The notes under the pieces are model-generated. The model saw only the letters and a program-made list of their open reading frames with translations. It had not been told where the DNA came from and made no database searches. DNA of 64,000 nucleotides from Chloroflexota bacterium (GTDB taxonomy: Bacteria > Chloroflexota > Dehalococcoidia > Lucifugimonadales > SAR202-VII-2), in contig QEVV01000004.1 in assembly GCA_003228115.1 (NCBI GenBank), positions 1 to 64,000 of the forward strand. Direction: 5' to 3'. Shown here piece by piece: positions 34,326-43,298 of this stretch. The translations under genes and the position numbers were made by a program. Position 1 is the stretch's first letter. The number at the start of each line of letters is the position of its first letter.

Positions 34326-35246
34326 CTACCGCCCGGGTTCTTCCAAATAGCGCTGCGCTCGAATAGCCGCCATGCAGCCCATGCCAACAGAACTGGCGAT
34401 CTGCTTGAACGCAGGGTCACCGACCTCACCAGCGATGAAAACCCCTGGGATCTCGGTGCCTGCCTGCCCGTCCGTCTTGAGGTAGTTGCTCTCGTCCATC
34501 TCCAACGCGCCAGCGAACATTTCGGTGTTTGGGTCGTGTCCAATGAAGATGAATACGCCATCCGTCTTAAGCGACGTTTCCTCACCGGTAACCAAGTCGC
34601 GAACGCTGACGGAGTTCACTTCTCCATTGCCGCTGATCCCGGTCAGCGCCGAGTTCAACACAAAGTCCATTTTCTCGCTGTCGTTGGCGCGCTGCTGGAG
34701 CAGAGGGCCAGCCCTGAACTGCTCACGGCGATGCACCACGCTCACCTTGCTGGCGTAGCGTGTGAGAAAATGGCCCTCCTCTAGGGCGCTGTCCCCCCCG
34801 CCAATCACCAGGACATCCTTGCCCCTGAAGAAGTAGCCGTCACACGTGGCGCAGTAAGAGACGCCTTTGCCGGTGAACTCAGCCTCGCCCGGAATCTCCA
34901 GCTTGCGAGGCGTAGCCCCACTGGCGATGATCACCGTCTTCGCCTCGTACTCTTCCTCGTTGAGGGTCCGTACTTTGAAGGGCTGGTGCGTAAGATCGAC
35001 TTCTGAAGCGCTATCCAGAACGATACGGGCGCCGAACTTCTCAGCCTGGCGCTGCATGAGGTCTACCAACTCAGGGCCCTGAACTCCGTCAGGAAACCCT
35101 GGGTAGTTCTCTACCATGCCCGTGATGGCGATTTGCCCGCCAATTTGAGGGCCAGTCAGAACCAGCGGATTCAGTTCCGCTCTTGCAGCGTATAGAGCTG
35201 CCGTAAGTCCGGCAGGGCCGGACCCGATTATGATCACGTTTTCCAT
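34326..35246 (-). CDS. trxB: Thioredoxin reductase
   Basis: The 306-residue NADPH-dependent flavoprotein has the FAD motif GSGPAGL (8-14), the redox disulfide C132-A-T-C135, the NADPH motif GGGDSA and the late FAD segment GVFIAGEVGD. The FAD Asp of the usual GD motif is Glu-Val in AGEVGD, a common variant. It recycles thioredoxin in the cytosol. No trx gene adjoins. Confidence 0.94.
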   Translation of the reverse strand: MENVIIIGSGPAGLTAALYAARAELNPLVLTGPQIGGQIAITGMVENYPGFPDGVQGPELVDLMQRQAEKFGARIVLDSASEVDLTHQPFKVRTLNEEEYEAKTVIIASGATPRKLEIPGEAEFTGKGVSYCATCDGYFFRGKDVLVIGGGDSALEEGHFLTRYASKVSVVHRREQFRAGPLLQQRANDSEKMDFVLNSALTGISGNGEVNSVSVRDLVTGEETSLKTDGVFIFIGHDPNTEMFAGALEMDESNYLKTDGQAGTEIPGVFIAGEVGDPAFKQIASSVGMGCMAAIRAQRYLEEPGR

Positions 35247-35551
35247 GGTTGCGCTAGGACCTCCTCCGTTCTTCGAACCTTAGGTGCGTTACTTGCTCAA
35301 TCCACCATCGGGGCGCTCGTGTGGTCAAATGGCCTTCCTGGTCAGTGCAGGGCCAGGAATTCGCTTCGCCTGGCTGGCCGCAGTCGACCTGATTCATGGG
35401 CTTGCCATGACAATCTTCTTGTACCTCGGAAACGCGGAAGCAGGTACTACACATGGCAGGATGCGAGATTCTTCAGCCACGTCTGCACCTCCTGAGCTGC
35501 TTAGCCTAACGACTCGCTCCCTTGGATGCACCTCGCCTCACGAACGATTAT
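35247..35551. other. Gene-free stretch between trxB and pncB
   Basis: A small minus frame (35254-35454, with CGQPGEANSWPC) and a plus frame (35284-35748) are open but have no ribosome-binding site or known domain. Nothing else is evident. Confidence 0.3.
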
Positions 35552-36919
35552 TCACAACTCCCTGGCGACAACCTCCCGCTCCACCTTTTCCTGCAGGGCC
35601 CGCAAGGCTGGACTCAACTCAACCCTGTAAGGAGCCGGATCTGAAATGGACTTGTTCTCTGGCGCTAGTCTTGCGAATTCGTCCAGGAAGGTCTCCCGCC
35701 CGTCATTCAACGAAGGTTGGTGCTCAACCATTCTGCCGCCCTGCATGACCTTGCACAATAGCGGTTCGGCGTCAGCCACCCCTGGTTCGTCGCGGAGAGC
35801 AATCACATCATGCGACAAGACGCCTTGGGAGTCCACAAACCGGTACACCTGCTTATCGCCTGCCAGGGTGCGTTTCTCTGGGCTCAGCTTGAGAACCGGC
35901 CTGCCATTGTAGGACACGAGCTTGTAAGCCATGTCGGTCCACGGTGCATCTGCTGACACCCCCAACTTCGTCCCTACGCCGAAAGCGTCGACTTCGGCCC
36001 CGCGTTCCAAAAGGTCGGCAATTCCAAACTCGTCCAGACCGCCACTGGCAAAGATGTTCACATAGTCTAGACCAACCTTGCGAAACACGTGGCGCACTGC
36101 CTTGCTTAGCTCCGCAATGTCGCCGCTGTCCAGCCGGACACCCCGCAACCGCTCACCACGAGACTCCATTCGGCGGGCCACCTCCGCTGCCTTGTGCGCT
36201 CCGCCAACGGTATCATAGGTATCAATGAGAAGGACGGCGATCTTAGGGAAGCTCCTGACGAAGGCCTCAAAAGCGTCGCTCTCTTGTTCGAAGGCCGTGA
36301 TAAATGAATGGGCCATGGTGCCGCTCAATGGAATCCCGTACCGCTTCCCTGCAGCGACGTTGCTGGTGCCCATGAACCCCGCTAGATAGGAAGAGCGGGC
36401 CACCTTCATAGCAGCGTCGATACCCTGAGTGCGTCGCAAGGCAAAGTCCATCAAGCCCCGCCCTTGGCCAGACGTCAGACAGCGGCTGGCCTTAGTAGCG
36501 ATCAGGGTCTGGAGGTTGATCTGGTTGATGATGAAGGACTCTACAAACTGGGCCTCGATAATGGGGCCAGTGACCTCTAGCACCGGCTCGTCAGCAAAGA
36601 ACAGCCTGCCTTCCGGTATGGCGTAAACGTCTCCGGTGAACCGCATATCCCGCAGGTATTCCAGAAAATCGTCGGCGAAGATGCCGGTGCTGCGCAGGTA
36701 GTCGATGTCGCTGGCGGTGACTTGGAACTCCTCGAGGTAACGGAGCACATCCTCCATTCCCGCAGAGACAAAGTAGCTCCTGTCCTTTGGATAATTACGA
36801 ATGAACAGGCTGAACGTCGCCGGGGCAAACATGCTCTCGTGGAGGTATGCCTGGGCCATCGTCAACTCATAAAGGTCGGCGACTAGGGCCAAGCTATCGT
36901 CGGCGTCGCTGAAAAGCAT
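35552..36919 (-). CDS. pncB: Nicotinate phosphoribosyltransferase
   Basis: This 455-residue enzyme of the Preiss-Handler NAD salvage route makes nicotinate mononucleotide. It has the N-terminal LADLYELTMAQAY-type start (VADLYELTMAQAYL), the RRTQG motif, SGTMAHSF with the catalytic His, and RLDSGDIAELS. A decayed aspartate-dehydrogenase-like fragment lies immediately upstream on the same strand, also an NAD-pathway type. Confidence 0.94.
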   Translation of the reverse strand: MLFSDADDSLALVADLYELTMAQAYLHESMFAPATFSLFIRNYPKDRSYFVSAGMEDVLRYLEEFQVTASDIDYLRSTGIFADDFLEYLRDMRFTGDVYAIPEGRLFFADEPVLEVTGPIIEAQFVESFIINQINLQTLIATKASRCLTSGQGRGLMDFALRRTQGIDAAMKVARSSYLAGFMGTSNVAAGKRYGIPLSGTMAHSFITAFEQESDAFEAFVRSFPKIAVLLIDTYDTVGGAHKAAEVARRMESRGERLRGVRLDSGDIAELSKAVRHVFRKVGLDYVNIFASGGLDEFGIADLLERGAEVDAFGVGTKLGVSADAPWTDMAYKLVSYNGRPVLKLSPEKRTLAGDKQVYRFVDSQGVLSHDVIALRDEPGVADAEPLLCKVMQGGRMVEHQPSLNDGRETFLDEFARLAPENKSISDPAPYRVELSPALRALQEKVEREVVAREL

Positions 36920-36926
36920 CGAAAGC

Positions 36927-37169
36927 CTATCCTGGAGATTTCGAGCTCAGGAAAGAAATATTCTTAGGCTGGCCAAGTGTATCGAGGGTTGGCTGGAGGG
37001 TCAAAGCGGCCTTGACCCCTTCTGACCTGATTGAAGCCAATGAACCGGCATCTAGGTCAAAGAGAACGCTGAGAGAGGCCCCTCCGGCCTTGCCGGAACA
37101 GATAGCCTTGGCCAGTTCAGCGCCTATGGCACCGCAGCCAATGATGCCCACTGAGACGGTTGGTGACAC
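36927..37169 (-). pseudogene. Truncated aspartate dehydrogenase-like fragment
   Basis: The 80-residue frame starts as a NAD-binding Rossmann domain, VGIIGCGAIGAELAKAI, then LSVLFDLDAGSLASI, as in NadX-type aspartate dehydrogenases, but stops where only a third of the domain is present. No catalytic part follows. It lies 7 bp upstream of pncB, so the gene appears to have lost about two-thirds of its length. A functional small protein is less likely. Confidence 0.5.
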
Positions 37170-37268
37170 GGCCTAACCCACACGCCTGGCGCGAATCCAC
37201 CGGTGTTCCGGTTGACACTCTAGACCACCTGCCCCTATGGTTTCATCAGTCTTCCACAGGTGGTTCTT

Positions 37269-37550
37269 ATGGCTATTGAATACTTTCACATCTACATCCC
37301 AGCAATTGAGATAGATGACGACAATGAAGAGTCCGAGCCGCCCTACCCTTTCGAAAGCATACAGCGGGAACTCAACCGTCTGGGAAGGGATGACTGGGAA
37401 CTGGTTAACATGACGCCGAACTGGGTTTGGGGAGCGGAGAGCATAGACGTCCAATCGCGAAGCCACAACACGACCTTCGAAACTGAGGCGCCATACTCAG
37501 TGCCGGACTATATCACCGGATGGTACTGCACCTTCAAGCGAACCCCGTAA
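37269..37550 (+). CDS. Small DUF4177-like protein
   Basis: From the ATG at 37269 (after AGGTGG) the product is 93 residues: an acidic loop (DDDNEESEPP), then SIQRELNRLGRDDWELVNMTP and a C-terminal ITGWYCTFKR strand. This RELNRLGxxGWELVxxxP ... Y.FKR pattern is that of DUF4177-type proteins, whose function is unknown. A GTG at 37260 is an alternative start. It is convergent with serA, 6 bp away. Confidence 0.75.
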   Translation: MAIEYFHIYIPAIEIDDDNEESEPPYPFESIQRELNRLGRDDWELVNMTPNWVWGAESIDVQSRSHNTTFETEAPYSVPDYITGWYCTFKRTP

Positions 37551-37556
37551 GCGCTT

Positions 37557-39134
37557 CTAGACCTGCACCACTTGAGCGTTCTCTACGCCTGAGATCTGGT
37601 TGATCTCATCGAGAAGGGCATCAGCAAGCGGGTCATCCAGTCCCAGGATCATGACGGCCCGTCCCCTGGGTTCTAGGCGGCCTACCTCCATGAAGCTGAT
37701 GTTCACGTCGTTTCGGCCGCAGACAGTGCCCACTGCGCCAATCACGCCAGGCTGGTCCCTGTGTTCGGTGATCAGCAGATAGCCATCGACCGGAGCGAAG
37801 TCCAGCCAATATTCACCAATACGAACGATATGCGCCGTGTTGCGCAGTACTGTGCCGGAAACCTTTGAGGTGCCCTGCTCCGTCACCATCTCGACGGTGA
37901 GGAGGCTCACCAGGTCTCCAGCGCCGCCCCCCTTCTTCTCCAGTACCTCAAGGCCTCGCTGAGAGGCGATGAGTTGAGCATTCACAACGTTGACCCGCTG
38001 CTCTGACGTGCGTCCCATTATTCCGACCAGAACAGCAGCCTTGAGCATATTGGTATCGTGCTCGCCAATGTCTCCGTCGTACTGGATCTGGATAGATTGC
38101 ACCCGGCCTTCAGCCAGCTGTGAGACCAGCCCACCAACCCGTACAGCGACATCCAAGAAGGGCGCCACGACAGCGTGGGTCTCAGGGGCCACGAAGGGTG
38201 CGTTAACAACGTGACGCGCCGGCTTGCCTTCCAAAGTCAGCCGCACCTGTTCTGCCACTTCTACCGACACTTCGTACTGGGCTTCTTGCGTCGACGCTCC
38301 CAGGTGGGGAGTGACAATGATCCGTTCATCACCGAAGAGGGGACTTTCCGTCATCGGCTCTTTGGAAAAGACATCAAGGGCCGCCCCAGCCAGGGTTCCG
38401 CCCTGAATAGCTTCCAATAGAGCTTGCTCGTCAATGAGTTCGCCCCGGGCGCAGTTAACGAGAATGGCCGTTGTCTTCGTCATGGCCAGTTCCGCCCCGC
38501 CTATCAGTCCACGGGTCTGTTCCGTAAGGGGCGTGTGCAGGGAGATGTAGTCTGCGGTCCTGAGCACCTCTTCGAAAGATGCCAACTCCACGTCCAAGGT
38601 ACGGGCATGGGCGGCAGTGACAAAGGGGTCGTAGGCTAGGACGTGCATCTCCAAGCCATTGGCCCTCCGTGCGACCTCGGTGCCAACCCTTCCCAGGCCC
38701 ACAAGACCCAGTGTCTTTTTTCGTATCTCTATGCCGGTAAACTCACTGCGACGCCACTGTCCGCTGGTGAGCGACGCGTGGGCTTGAGGAATCCTCCGGG
38801 CCGCCGCCATCATCAGAGCAATAGTGTGCTCAGCTGCGGCAACAATGTTGCCAGTGGGAGCATTGACCACGGCTATCCCTGAACGAGTCGCCGCTTCTAA
38901 ATCAATGTTGTCTACGCCAACGCCAGCTCTGCCCACAACCTGCAGCTTGGCCCCGGTCTCCAGGACCCGCGCTGTCACCTTGGTCTGGCTGCGAACGACT
39001 AGGGCGTCATATTCGCCAATGACCTCACAGATTTCGTCCTCTGACAGGCCGGTGCGGACATCGACCTCCCCCAATTCCTTGAGTAGCTCTATGCCCTCTG
39101 CGGCTATGGAGTCGGCGACAAGAATGCGAGCCAT
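37557..39134 (-). CDS. serA: D-3-phosphoglycerate dehydrogenase
   Basis: SerA oxidises 3-phosphoglycerate in serine synthesis. The 525-residue long form has the catalytic domain, NAD motif GLGRVGTEVARRA, VNCARGELIDEQAL with the active-site Arg, and TPHLGASTQEAQ with the His. It then has the ASB intervening domain and a C-terminal ACT domain (HRDQPGVIGAVGTVCGRNDVNISFMEV) for feedback by serine. The class V aminotransferase gene just upstream on the same strand is a natural partner. Confidence 0.95.
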   Translation of the reverse strand: MARILVADSIAAEGIELLKELGEVDVRTGLSEDEICEVIGEYDALVVRSQTKVTARVLETGAKLQVVGRAGVGVDNIDLEAATRSGIAVVNAPTGNIVAAAEHTIALMMAAARRIPQAHASLTSGQWRRSEFTGIEIRKKTLGLVGLGRVGTEVARRANGLEMHVLAYDPFVTAAHARTLDVELASFEEVLRTADYISLHTPLTEQTRGLIGGAELAMTKTTAILVNCARGELIDEQALLEAIQGGTLAGAALDVFSKEPMTESPLFGDERIIVTPHLGASTQEAQYEVSVEVAEQVRLTLEGKPARHVVNAPFVAPETHAVVAPFLDVAVRVGGLVSQLAEGRVQSIQIQYDGDIGEHDTNMLKAAVLVGIMGRTSEQRVNVVNAQLIASQRGLEVLEKKGGGAGDLVSLLTVEMVTEQGTSKVSGTVLRNTAHIVRIGEYWLDFAPVDGYLLITEHRDQPGVIGAVGTVCGRNDVNISFMEVGRLEPRGRAVMILGLDDPLADALLDEINQISGVENAQVVQV

Positions 39135-39166
39135 CTAGGCGCTCCGGGTCGAACTTGGCTTGAAAC

Positions 39167-40255
39167 CTAACGCTTGAAACCCAACTTGGGAAGCAGGTCT
39201 GCCAAGGCGTCCAGTAGGCCCTTGATATCCTCTTCCCTAGCGTAGCCCATGTGGCCGATGCGGAAGATGTCCGGCGTGAGCCGTCCCTGTCCCGGAGCAA
39301 TGACCGTCTGGTATTCGGTACGCATCCTCCGCACGAGCTCGGCGCATTCAACACCTTCGGGGACTTTGATGGCGGTAACCGTGTTGGAGGCGTCTGCTGC
39401 GCTCGTAAACAACTCCAAACCCAGGGCCTTCATACCATCCCGAGTCATCTGAGCGATGCTCGCGTGGCGTTCGTATACGTTGGCCATGCCCTCGGCAAGG
39501 ATCTTCTCAAGGGCGGCGTCCATGGCGTACATGACCGAAACCGCTGGAGTCCAAGGGTTCTGCCCATTCTTGAGGTACTGCTTGGCCTTCCCAAAGTCAA
39601 AGTAAAAGCGAGGCATCGTCGCCTTCTCATAAGCCTGCCATGCTTCCGGGCTCACCGAGTTGAACGCTAGTCCCGGCGGGGCCATCCAACCTTTTTGGGA
39701 TCCGGTGGCCACCACATCGCAGTGCCACTTGTCAGTTAACAGGGGGATTGAGGACACGCTAGAGACGCCGTCCACCAGAAGCAGCTTGCCGAACTCACCC
39801 TTGACGACGGCCGCTATAGACTCCAGGTCGTTGGTGACGCCTGTGGAAGTCTCGTTGTGGGTCACAGAAACAGCGTAGATATCCGGGTTTTGATTCAGTA
39901 CTTCCCGGACCTTGTCGGGGTCCGCTGAGGTTCCCCACTCAAACTCCAGGCGAGTCACCTTGGCGCCGTAGGCCTCAGAGATCTGGGCGAAACGGTCTCC
40001 AAAGACACCAATGCTGACGTTCAGCACATGGTCCCCAGGCGACAGCATGTTCACGACGGTAGCCTCCATCGCACCGGTGCCGGAGCAGGTCAGAATGAAG
40101 ACGTCCTCTTCAGTGGCATAGACATGCTTCAGCCCGTCCGTCACCCGGCCTATCAACTCTTTGAATTCTGGCCCGCGGTGATTGATCATCTGCGCCGCGG
40201 AGGCCTGCAAAACATCTTCGGGAACGGGGGTAGGTCCTGGAATCCGTAGGTTCAC
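39167..40255 (-). CDS. Class V aminotransferase (Ser/Ala-glyoxylate type)
   Basis: This 362-residue PLP enzyme has LRIPGPTPVPEDV at the start, SGTGAMEA, HNETSTGV, and the PLP lysine in ATGSQKGWMAPPG. It resembles alanine-glyoxylate and serine-pyruvate aminotransferases. I chose the GTG at 40255 because AGGAGG lies 5 nt before it; the ATG at 40327 adds 24 unlikely residues. Directly upstream of serA, it may provide the phosphoserine-type transamination step, as in organisms lacking canonical SerC. Confidence 0.9.
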   Translation of the reverse strand: MNLRIPGPTPVPEDVLQASAAQMINHRGPEFKELIGRVTDGLKHVYATEEDVFILTCSGTGAMEATVVNMLSPGDHVLNVSIGVFGDRFAQISEAYGAKVTRLEFEWGTSADPDKVREVLNQNPDIYAVSVTHNETSTGVTNDLESIAAVVKGEFGKLLLVDGVSSVSSIPLLTDKWHCDVVATGSQKGWMAPPGLAFNSVSPEAWQAYEKATMPRFYFDFGKAKQYLKNGQNPWTPAVSVMYAMDAALEKILAEGMANVYERHASIAQMTRDGMKALGLELFTSAADASNTVTAIKVPEGVECAELVRRMRTEYQTVIAPGQGRLTPDIFRIGHMGYAREEDIKGLLDALADLLPKLGFKR

Positions 40256-40340
40256 GCTGCCTCCTGACCGGCAATTATCGCGGCTATTACGTTTGTGAAT
40301 TTTAGCACAGACATGCATCGCCCACAATGCACATAAGCCC

Positions 40341-41672
40341 CTATTCAGAGGCCTGGGCGATCCTTATGTAGTCCCTTTTTCCAGCCTTGATAAGGCCGCC
40401 CGGGCGGACGGCACATACCATGCTCTCCACCTTACTTCCGTCTACCTCGATGCCGCCTTGGGCTAGGAGGCGCTTTACTTGGCCCTTGCTGGGCGCAATA
40501 CCACCCTTCGTAAGAAGCTCACCCAAGTCGATCAAAAAGGAACCCTCGGCAACCTCAATACTGACCGACGGGCCACCGTTGCGTTGCTGGCTCATGTCTA
40601 CGGCAAAGCTTTCACCGCCTGCCGTCTGTACTCGGAAGTCTGGCCAAAGTGCGCCCTCTGGAGAGCCGGAGGCCCAGACGGGCGTCGCGACCAACCCCGC
40701 TTCCTCGGGAGCTTCCTTGCGCTGGACAACTCGCTCAAAGTTCTCACGGGCCTGTCTAGCGGCCACCGAATCGTGAAAAATGGCGACCAGTTCCGCGCCT
40801 AGCCGCTTCTTCGCATCCATCGGATTGAAGGAAGGCGCACCTATCGACTGTCGTATCTCTTCGATGTCAGCGGCAGGAAGGTCCGTGAGCAGTTCCATGT
40901 AGGGCACAATCATCGTGTCCGGCAAGGACATCACCTTGCCGAACATCTCGCTGGGAGCTTCCTCCACAGCAATGTAGTTGTCCAACGACTTGCTCATCTT
41001 GCGGACGCCGTCGGTGCCAGGCAGGATCGGCATGATCAGGCACTGCTGTCGCCGCTGGCCCATCTTTTCTTGCAACTCCCGGCCAACCAGCAGATTGAAC
41101 TTCTGGTCCGTCCCGCCAAATTCCACGTCTGATTCGATCGCCACAGAATCGTAGGCTTGCAGGAGGGGATACATAAGCTCAGTGATGGCTATGGGTCTTC
41201 CTTCCTTGAAACGGTTGTTGAAGTCCTCGCGCGCCAAGAACTGAGCGACCGTGAAGTAGGAGGTCAGCTTGATGATATTCGCCAGAGTGAAGTTGCCGAA
41301 CCACTCCGACTGCCACACCACCTGGGTCTTATCGGGGTCCACAACCTTGAAAAACTGCCGCAGGTAGGACTGTGCGTTCTCCCGCACTGCCTCCGCGGTG
41401 AGCATGGGCCGGGTCACTGACTGGCCGGTAGGATCGCCGATCTGCGCGGTCCAGTCCCCTACGATGAGGATGACCTTGTGCCCCTCTTCCTGGAACTGGC
41501 GAAGCTTCCTGAGTCCAACGACGTGGCCCAAATGAATGTCGGCGCGGGACGGGTCAAAGCCCATTTTCAACCGGAGAGGCTTGCCCTCATCCAGCCGCTT
41601 GAGGAATTCCGACTCGACAATGACCTCAACCACCCCACGGTGGAGAAGGCGCTTCTTGGTTTGTTCATCCAT
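40341..41672 (-). CDS. tyrS: Tyrosyl-tRNA synthetase
   Basis: The 443-residue class I synthetase has HLGH (47-50), GDPTGQS, the KMSKS loop (RKMSKSLDN) and a C-terminal S4 RNA-binding domain. It is the longer TyrS2/TyrZ-like form. No T-box leader was seen upstream. It starts 5 bp after the ribF stop, so they are co-transcribed. Confidence 0.95.
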   Translation of the reverse strand: MDEQTKKRLLHRGVVEVIVESEFLKRLDEGKPLRLKMGFDPSRADIHLGHVVGLRKLRQFQEEGHKVILIVGDWTAQIGDPTGQSVTRPMLTAEAVRENAQSYLRQFFKVVDPDKTQVVWQSEWFGNFTLANIIKLTSYFTVAQFLAREDFNNRFKEGRPIAITELMYPLLQAYDSVAIESDVEFGGTDQKFNLLVGRELQEKMGQRRQQCLIMPILPGTDGVRKMSKSLDNYIAVEEAPSEMFGKVMSLPDTMIVPYMELLTDLPAADIEEIRQSIGAPSFNPMDAKKRLGAELVAIFHDSVAARQARENFERVVQRKEAPEEAGLVATPVWASGSPEGALWPDFRVQTAGGESFAVDMSQQRNGGPSVSIEVAEGSFLIDLGELLTKGGIAPSKGQVKRLLAQGGIEVDGSKVESMVCAVRPGGLIKAGKRDYIRIAQASE

Positions 41673-41677
41673 AGCGT

Positions 41678-42649
41678 TTAACCCTGGACCGGCAAAATGG
41701 GTTGCCGGGCTTGGGAAGACTCCATTCCCTCGGCAATGAGCAGAGCCCTCGTCTCATCAACATCTCTGGACATCTGCTCCTTGAGAGCCTCAATCGACAC
41801 GAAAGCAAGTTCATCCCTCAGCCGACGCACGAACTCTATTGTAATCGAGCGGCCATACAGGTCTTCATCGAAATCGAGGATGTATGTCTCCACAGTCCGG
41901 TCGTTATCCCCGAACGTTGGACGTACACCAATATTTGTCGCCGAAAGTAGTCTGACGCCATTTACGATTGCCCAGGTGGCATAAACACCATCTGGGGGTA
42001 CCACCCGACCAGCGGAGATGCTGATGTTCGCCGTGGGGAAGCCCAATTCGCGCCCTCGGCTTTCGCCGTGGACTACCGCTCCATCCAAGCTGAAGTTCCT
42101 ACCCAGCAACTCCCTAGCCTGGTCAACCGCCCCTTCTAGCAGGGCCTGCCGCACGGTCGTACTTCTTATCAACACATCGCCCAACGACTGCGGGGCCACC
42201 ACCTCAAGGCGAAACCCCATTTCGTCGGCCAACTCTTGCAGACGGGTAACGCTGCCTTCTCGCCCGCGTCCCAAAGCAAAGTCAGGCCCAACGACCAGCC
42301 CGCGCATCCCTAGCCTTTTCATCAAAAGATCCAAAAAATCGTGCGCCGACAGCTGGGAAAGAGGCAAGTCAAAAGTAACCGGCGCCACAAGATCGAGGCC
42401 TGCGCCCTTTAAGAGGCGAAGCCTTTCTTCGACCGAAGTCAGGAACTGAGCTTGGAACGCAGGTTGCAAAACCTGCCGGGGGTGGTTGAGGAAGGTAACA
42501 GCACCGCTCAGGGCATTTGCCCCGCGGGCCTGAGCAATAACCTGTTCCAACAGATACTGGTGGCCGCGATGAACCCCATCGAAGACACCGATGGTGAGGT
42601 AGGTATCACTGGGCGGTGGGGCTGGAGGCAGCTCCTGGAGTATCTTCAT
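41678..42649 (-). CDS. ribF: Bifunctional riboflavin kinase / FAD synthetase
   Basis: The 323-residue protein makes FMN and FAD. The N-terminal FAD synthetase domain has TIGVFDGVHRGHQYLL and VGPDFALGRGREG. The C-terminal flavokinase domain has GRELGFPTANI and NIGVRPTFG. It precedes tyrS by 5 bp. Confidence 0.95.
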   Translation of the reverse strand: MKILQELPPAPPPSDTYLTIGVFDGVHRGHQYLLEQVIAQARGANALSGAVTFLNHPRQVLQPAFQAQFLTSVEERLRLLKGAGLDLVAPVTFDLPLSQLSAHDFLDLLMKRLGMRGLVVGPDFALGRGREGSVTRLQELADEMGFRLEVVAPQSLGDVLIRSTTVRQALLEGAVDQARELLGRNFSLDGAVVHGESRGRELGFPTANISISAGRVVPPDGVYATWAIVNGVRLLSATNIGVRPTFGDNDRTVETYILDFDEDLYGRSITIEFVRRLRDELAFVSIEALKEQMSRDVDETRALLIAEGMESSQARQPILPVQG

Positions 42650-42854
42650 CTTCGCGCCCCACGCTAGAAAGGGACTCTGCTCCGCAGGCCCAGGTTGGGG
42701 GTCGAAATCGGGGGCCTTCTCGGTCGATGGTAGCCAAAGGCCGGTTTTAGGTCAAGCTAAACTGGAAGCCCAAGGCCCCTAGCGAGCGCCTCCCCAACCT
42801 GACTGTTGCATCTGGAGCGAACGCTGTTACCCGCCGATGAGCCCGGTCACTCCC

Positions 42855-43298
42855 TTACAGAGGCTCCACACCTAGTGCTGCGGCTACGCGCATGGCGTGG
42901 TTCTGGTAGGCAATGGCAGTAGCCAGGGATAAGATGTCGGTATCGTTGAAGCCAGCGGCGCGCAGGACTTCAACATCGGAGGGGCCTGCCTCGTGGGGGC
43001 GCAACGTGCCTTTCTCGACATAGACCATTGCCGCCTGCTCCTTTGAAGATAGGCCAGCCTCGCGCCAGTCTTCGATCACCTTCACCGCCTCGACCGCAGG
43101 CAGAAGCCCCCTCACCGAATCCATGAACCGCGGACATCCCAAGAGCCCGGCAATAACAAGGCTCATGAGAGCGTAGTCCCGCTCCCCGAGCCCAAGACGT
43201 ACCTGTTCACGCATCGCGGCGTCCGCCTCCTCAGCCCCAGGCGAAAGAGAAAAGGCATCTGCGTAGCCATCTCCAGAAACACCCTTTAGCCAGCTCAT
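42855..43298 (-). CDS. CMD/AhpD-like protein lacking the Cys motif
   Basis: The 147-residue product resembles the C-terminal half of carboxymuconolactone-decarboxylase/AhpD proteins (VLRAAGFNDTDILSLATAIAYQNHAMRVAAALGV). At the active-site position it reads GLLGCPRFMDSV, so only the first Cys remains and both the second Cys and the His are missing. It overlaps the preceding CxxU gene by 4 bp (ATGA), so the two are coupled. A non-catalytic partner of the selenoprotein is a plausible role. Confidence 0.75.
   Translation of the reverse strand: MSWLKGVSGDGYADAFSLSPGAEEADAAMREQVRLGLGERDYALMSLVIAGLLGCPRFMDSVRGLLPAVEAVKVIEDWREAGLSSKEQAAMVYVEKGTLRPHEAGPSDVEVLRAAGFNDTDILSLATAIAYQNHAMRVAAALGVEPL

Noticed and set aside
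35254-35454. 66-residue Cys-containing ORF
   Set aside because: The Cys spacing does not form a clear zinc ribbon and there is no ribosome-binding site; noted only as a gap.
40256-41700. T-box leader for tyrS
   Set aside because: tyrS lies 5 bp after ribF with no room for a leader and no T-box sequence.
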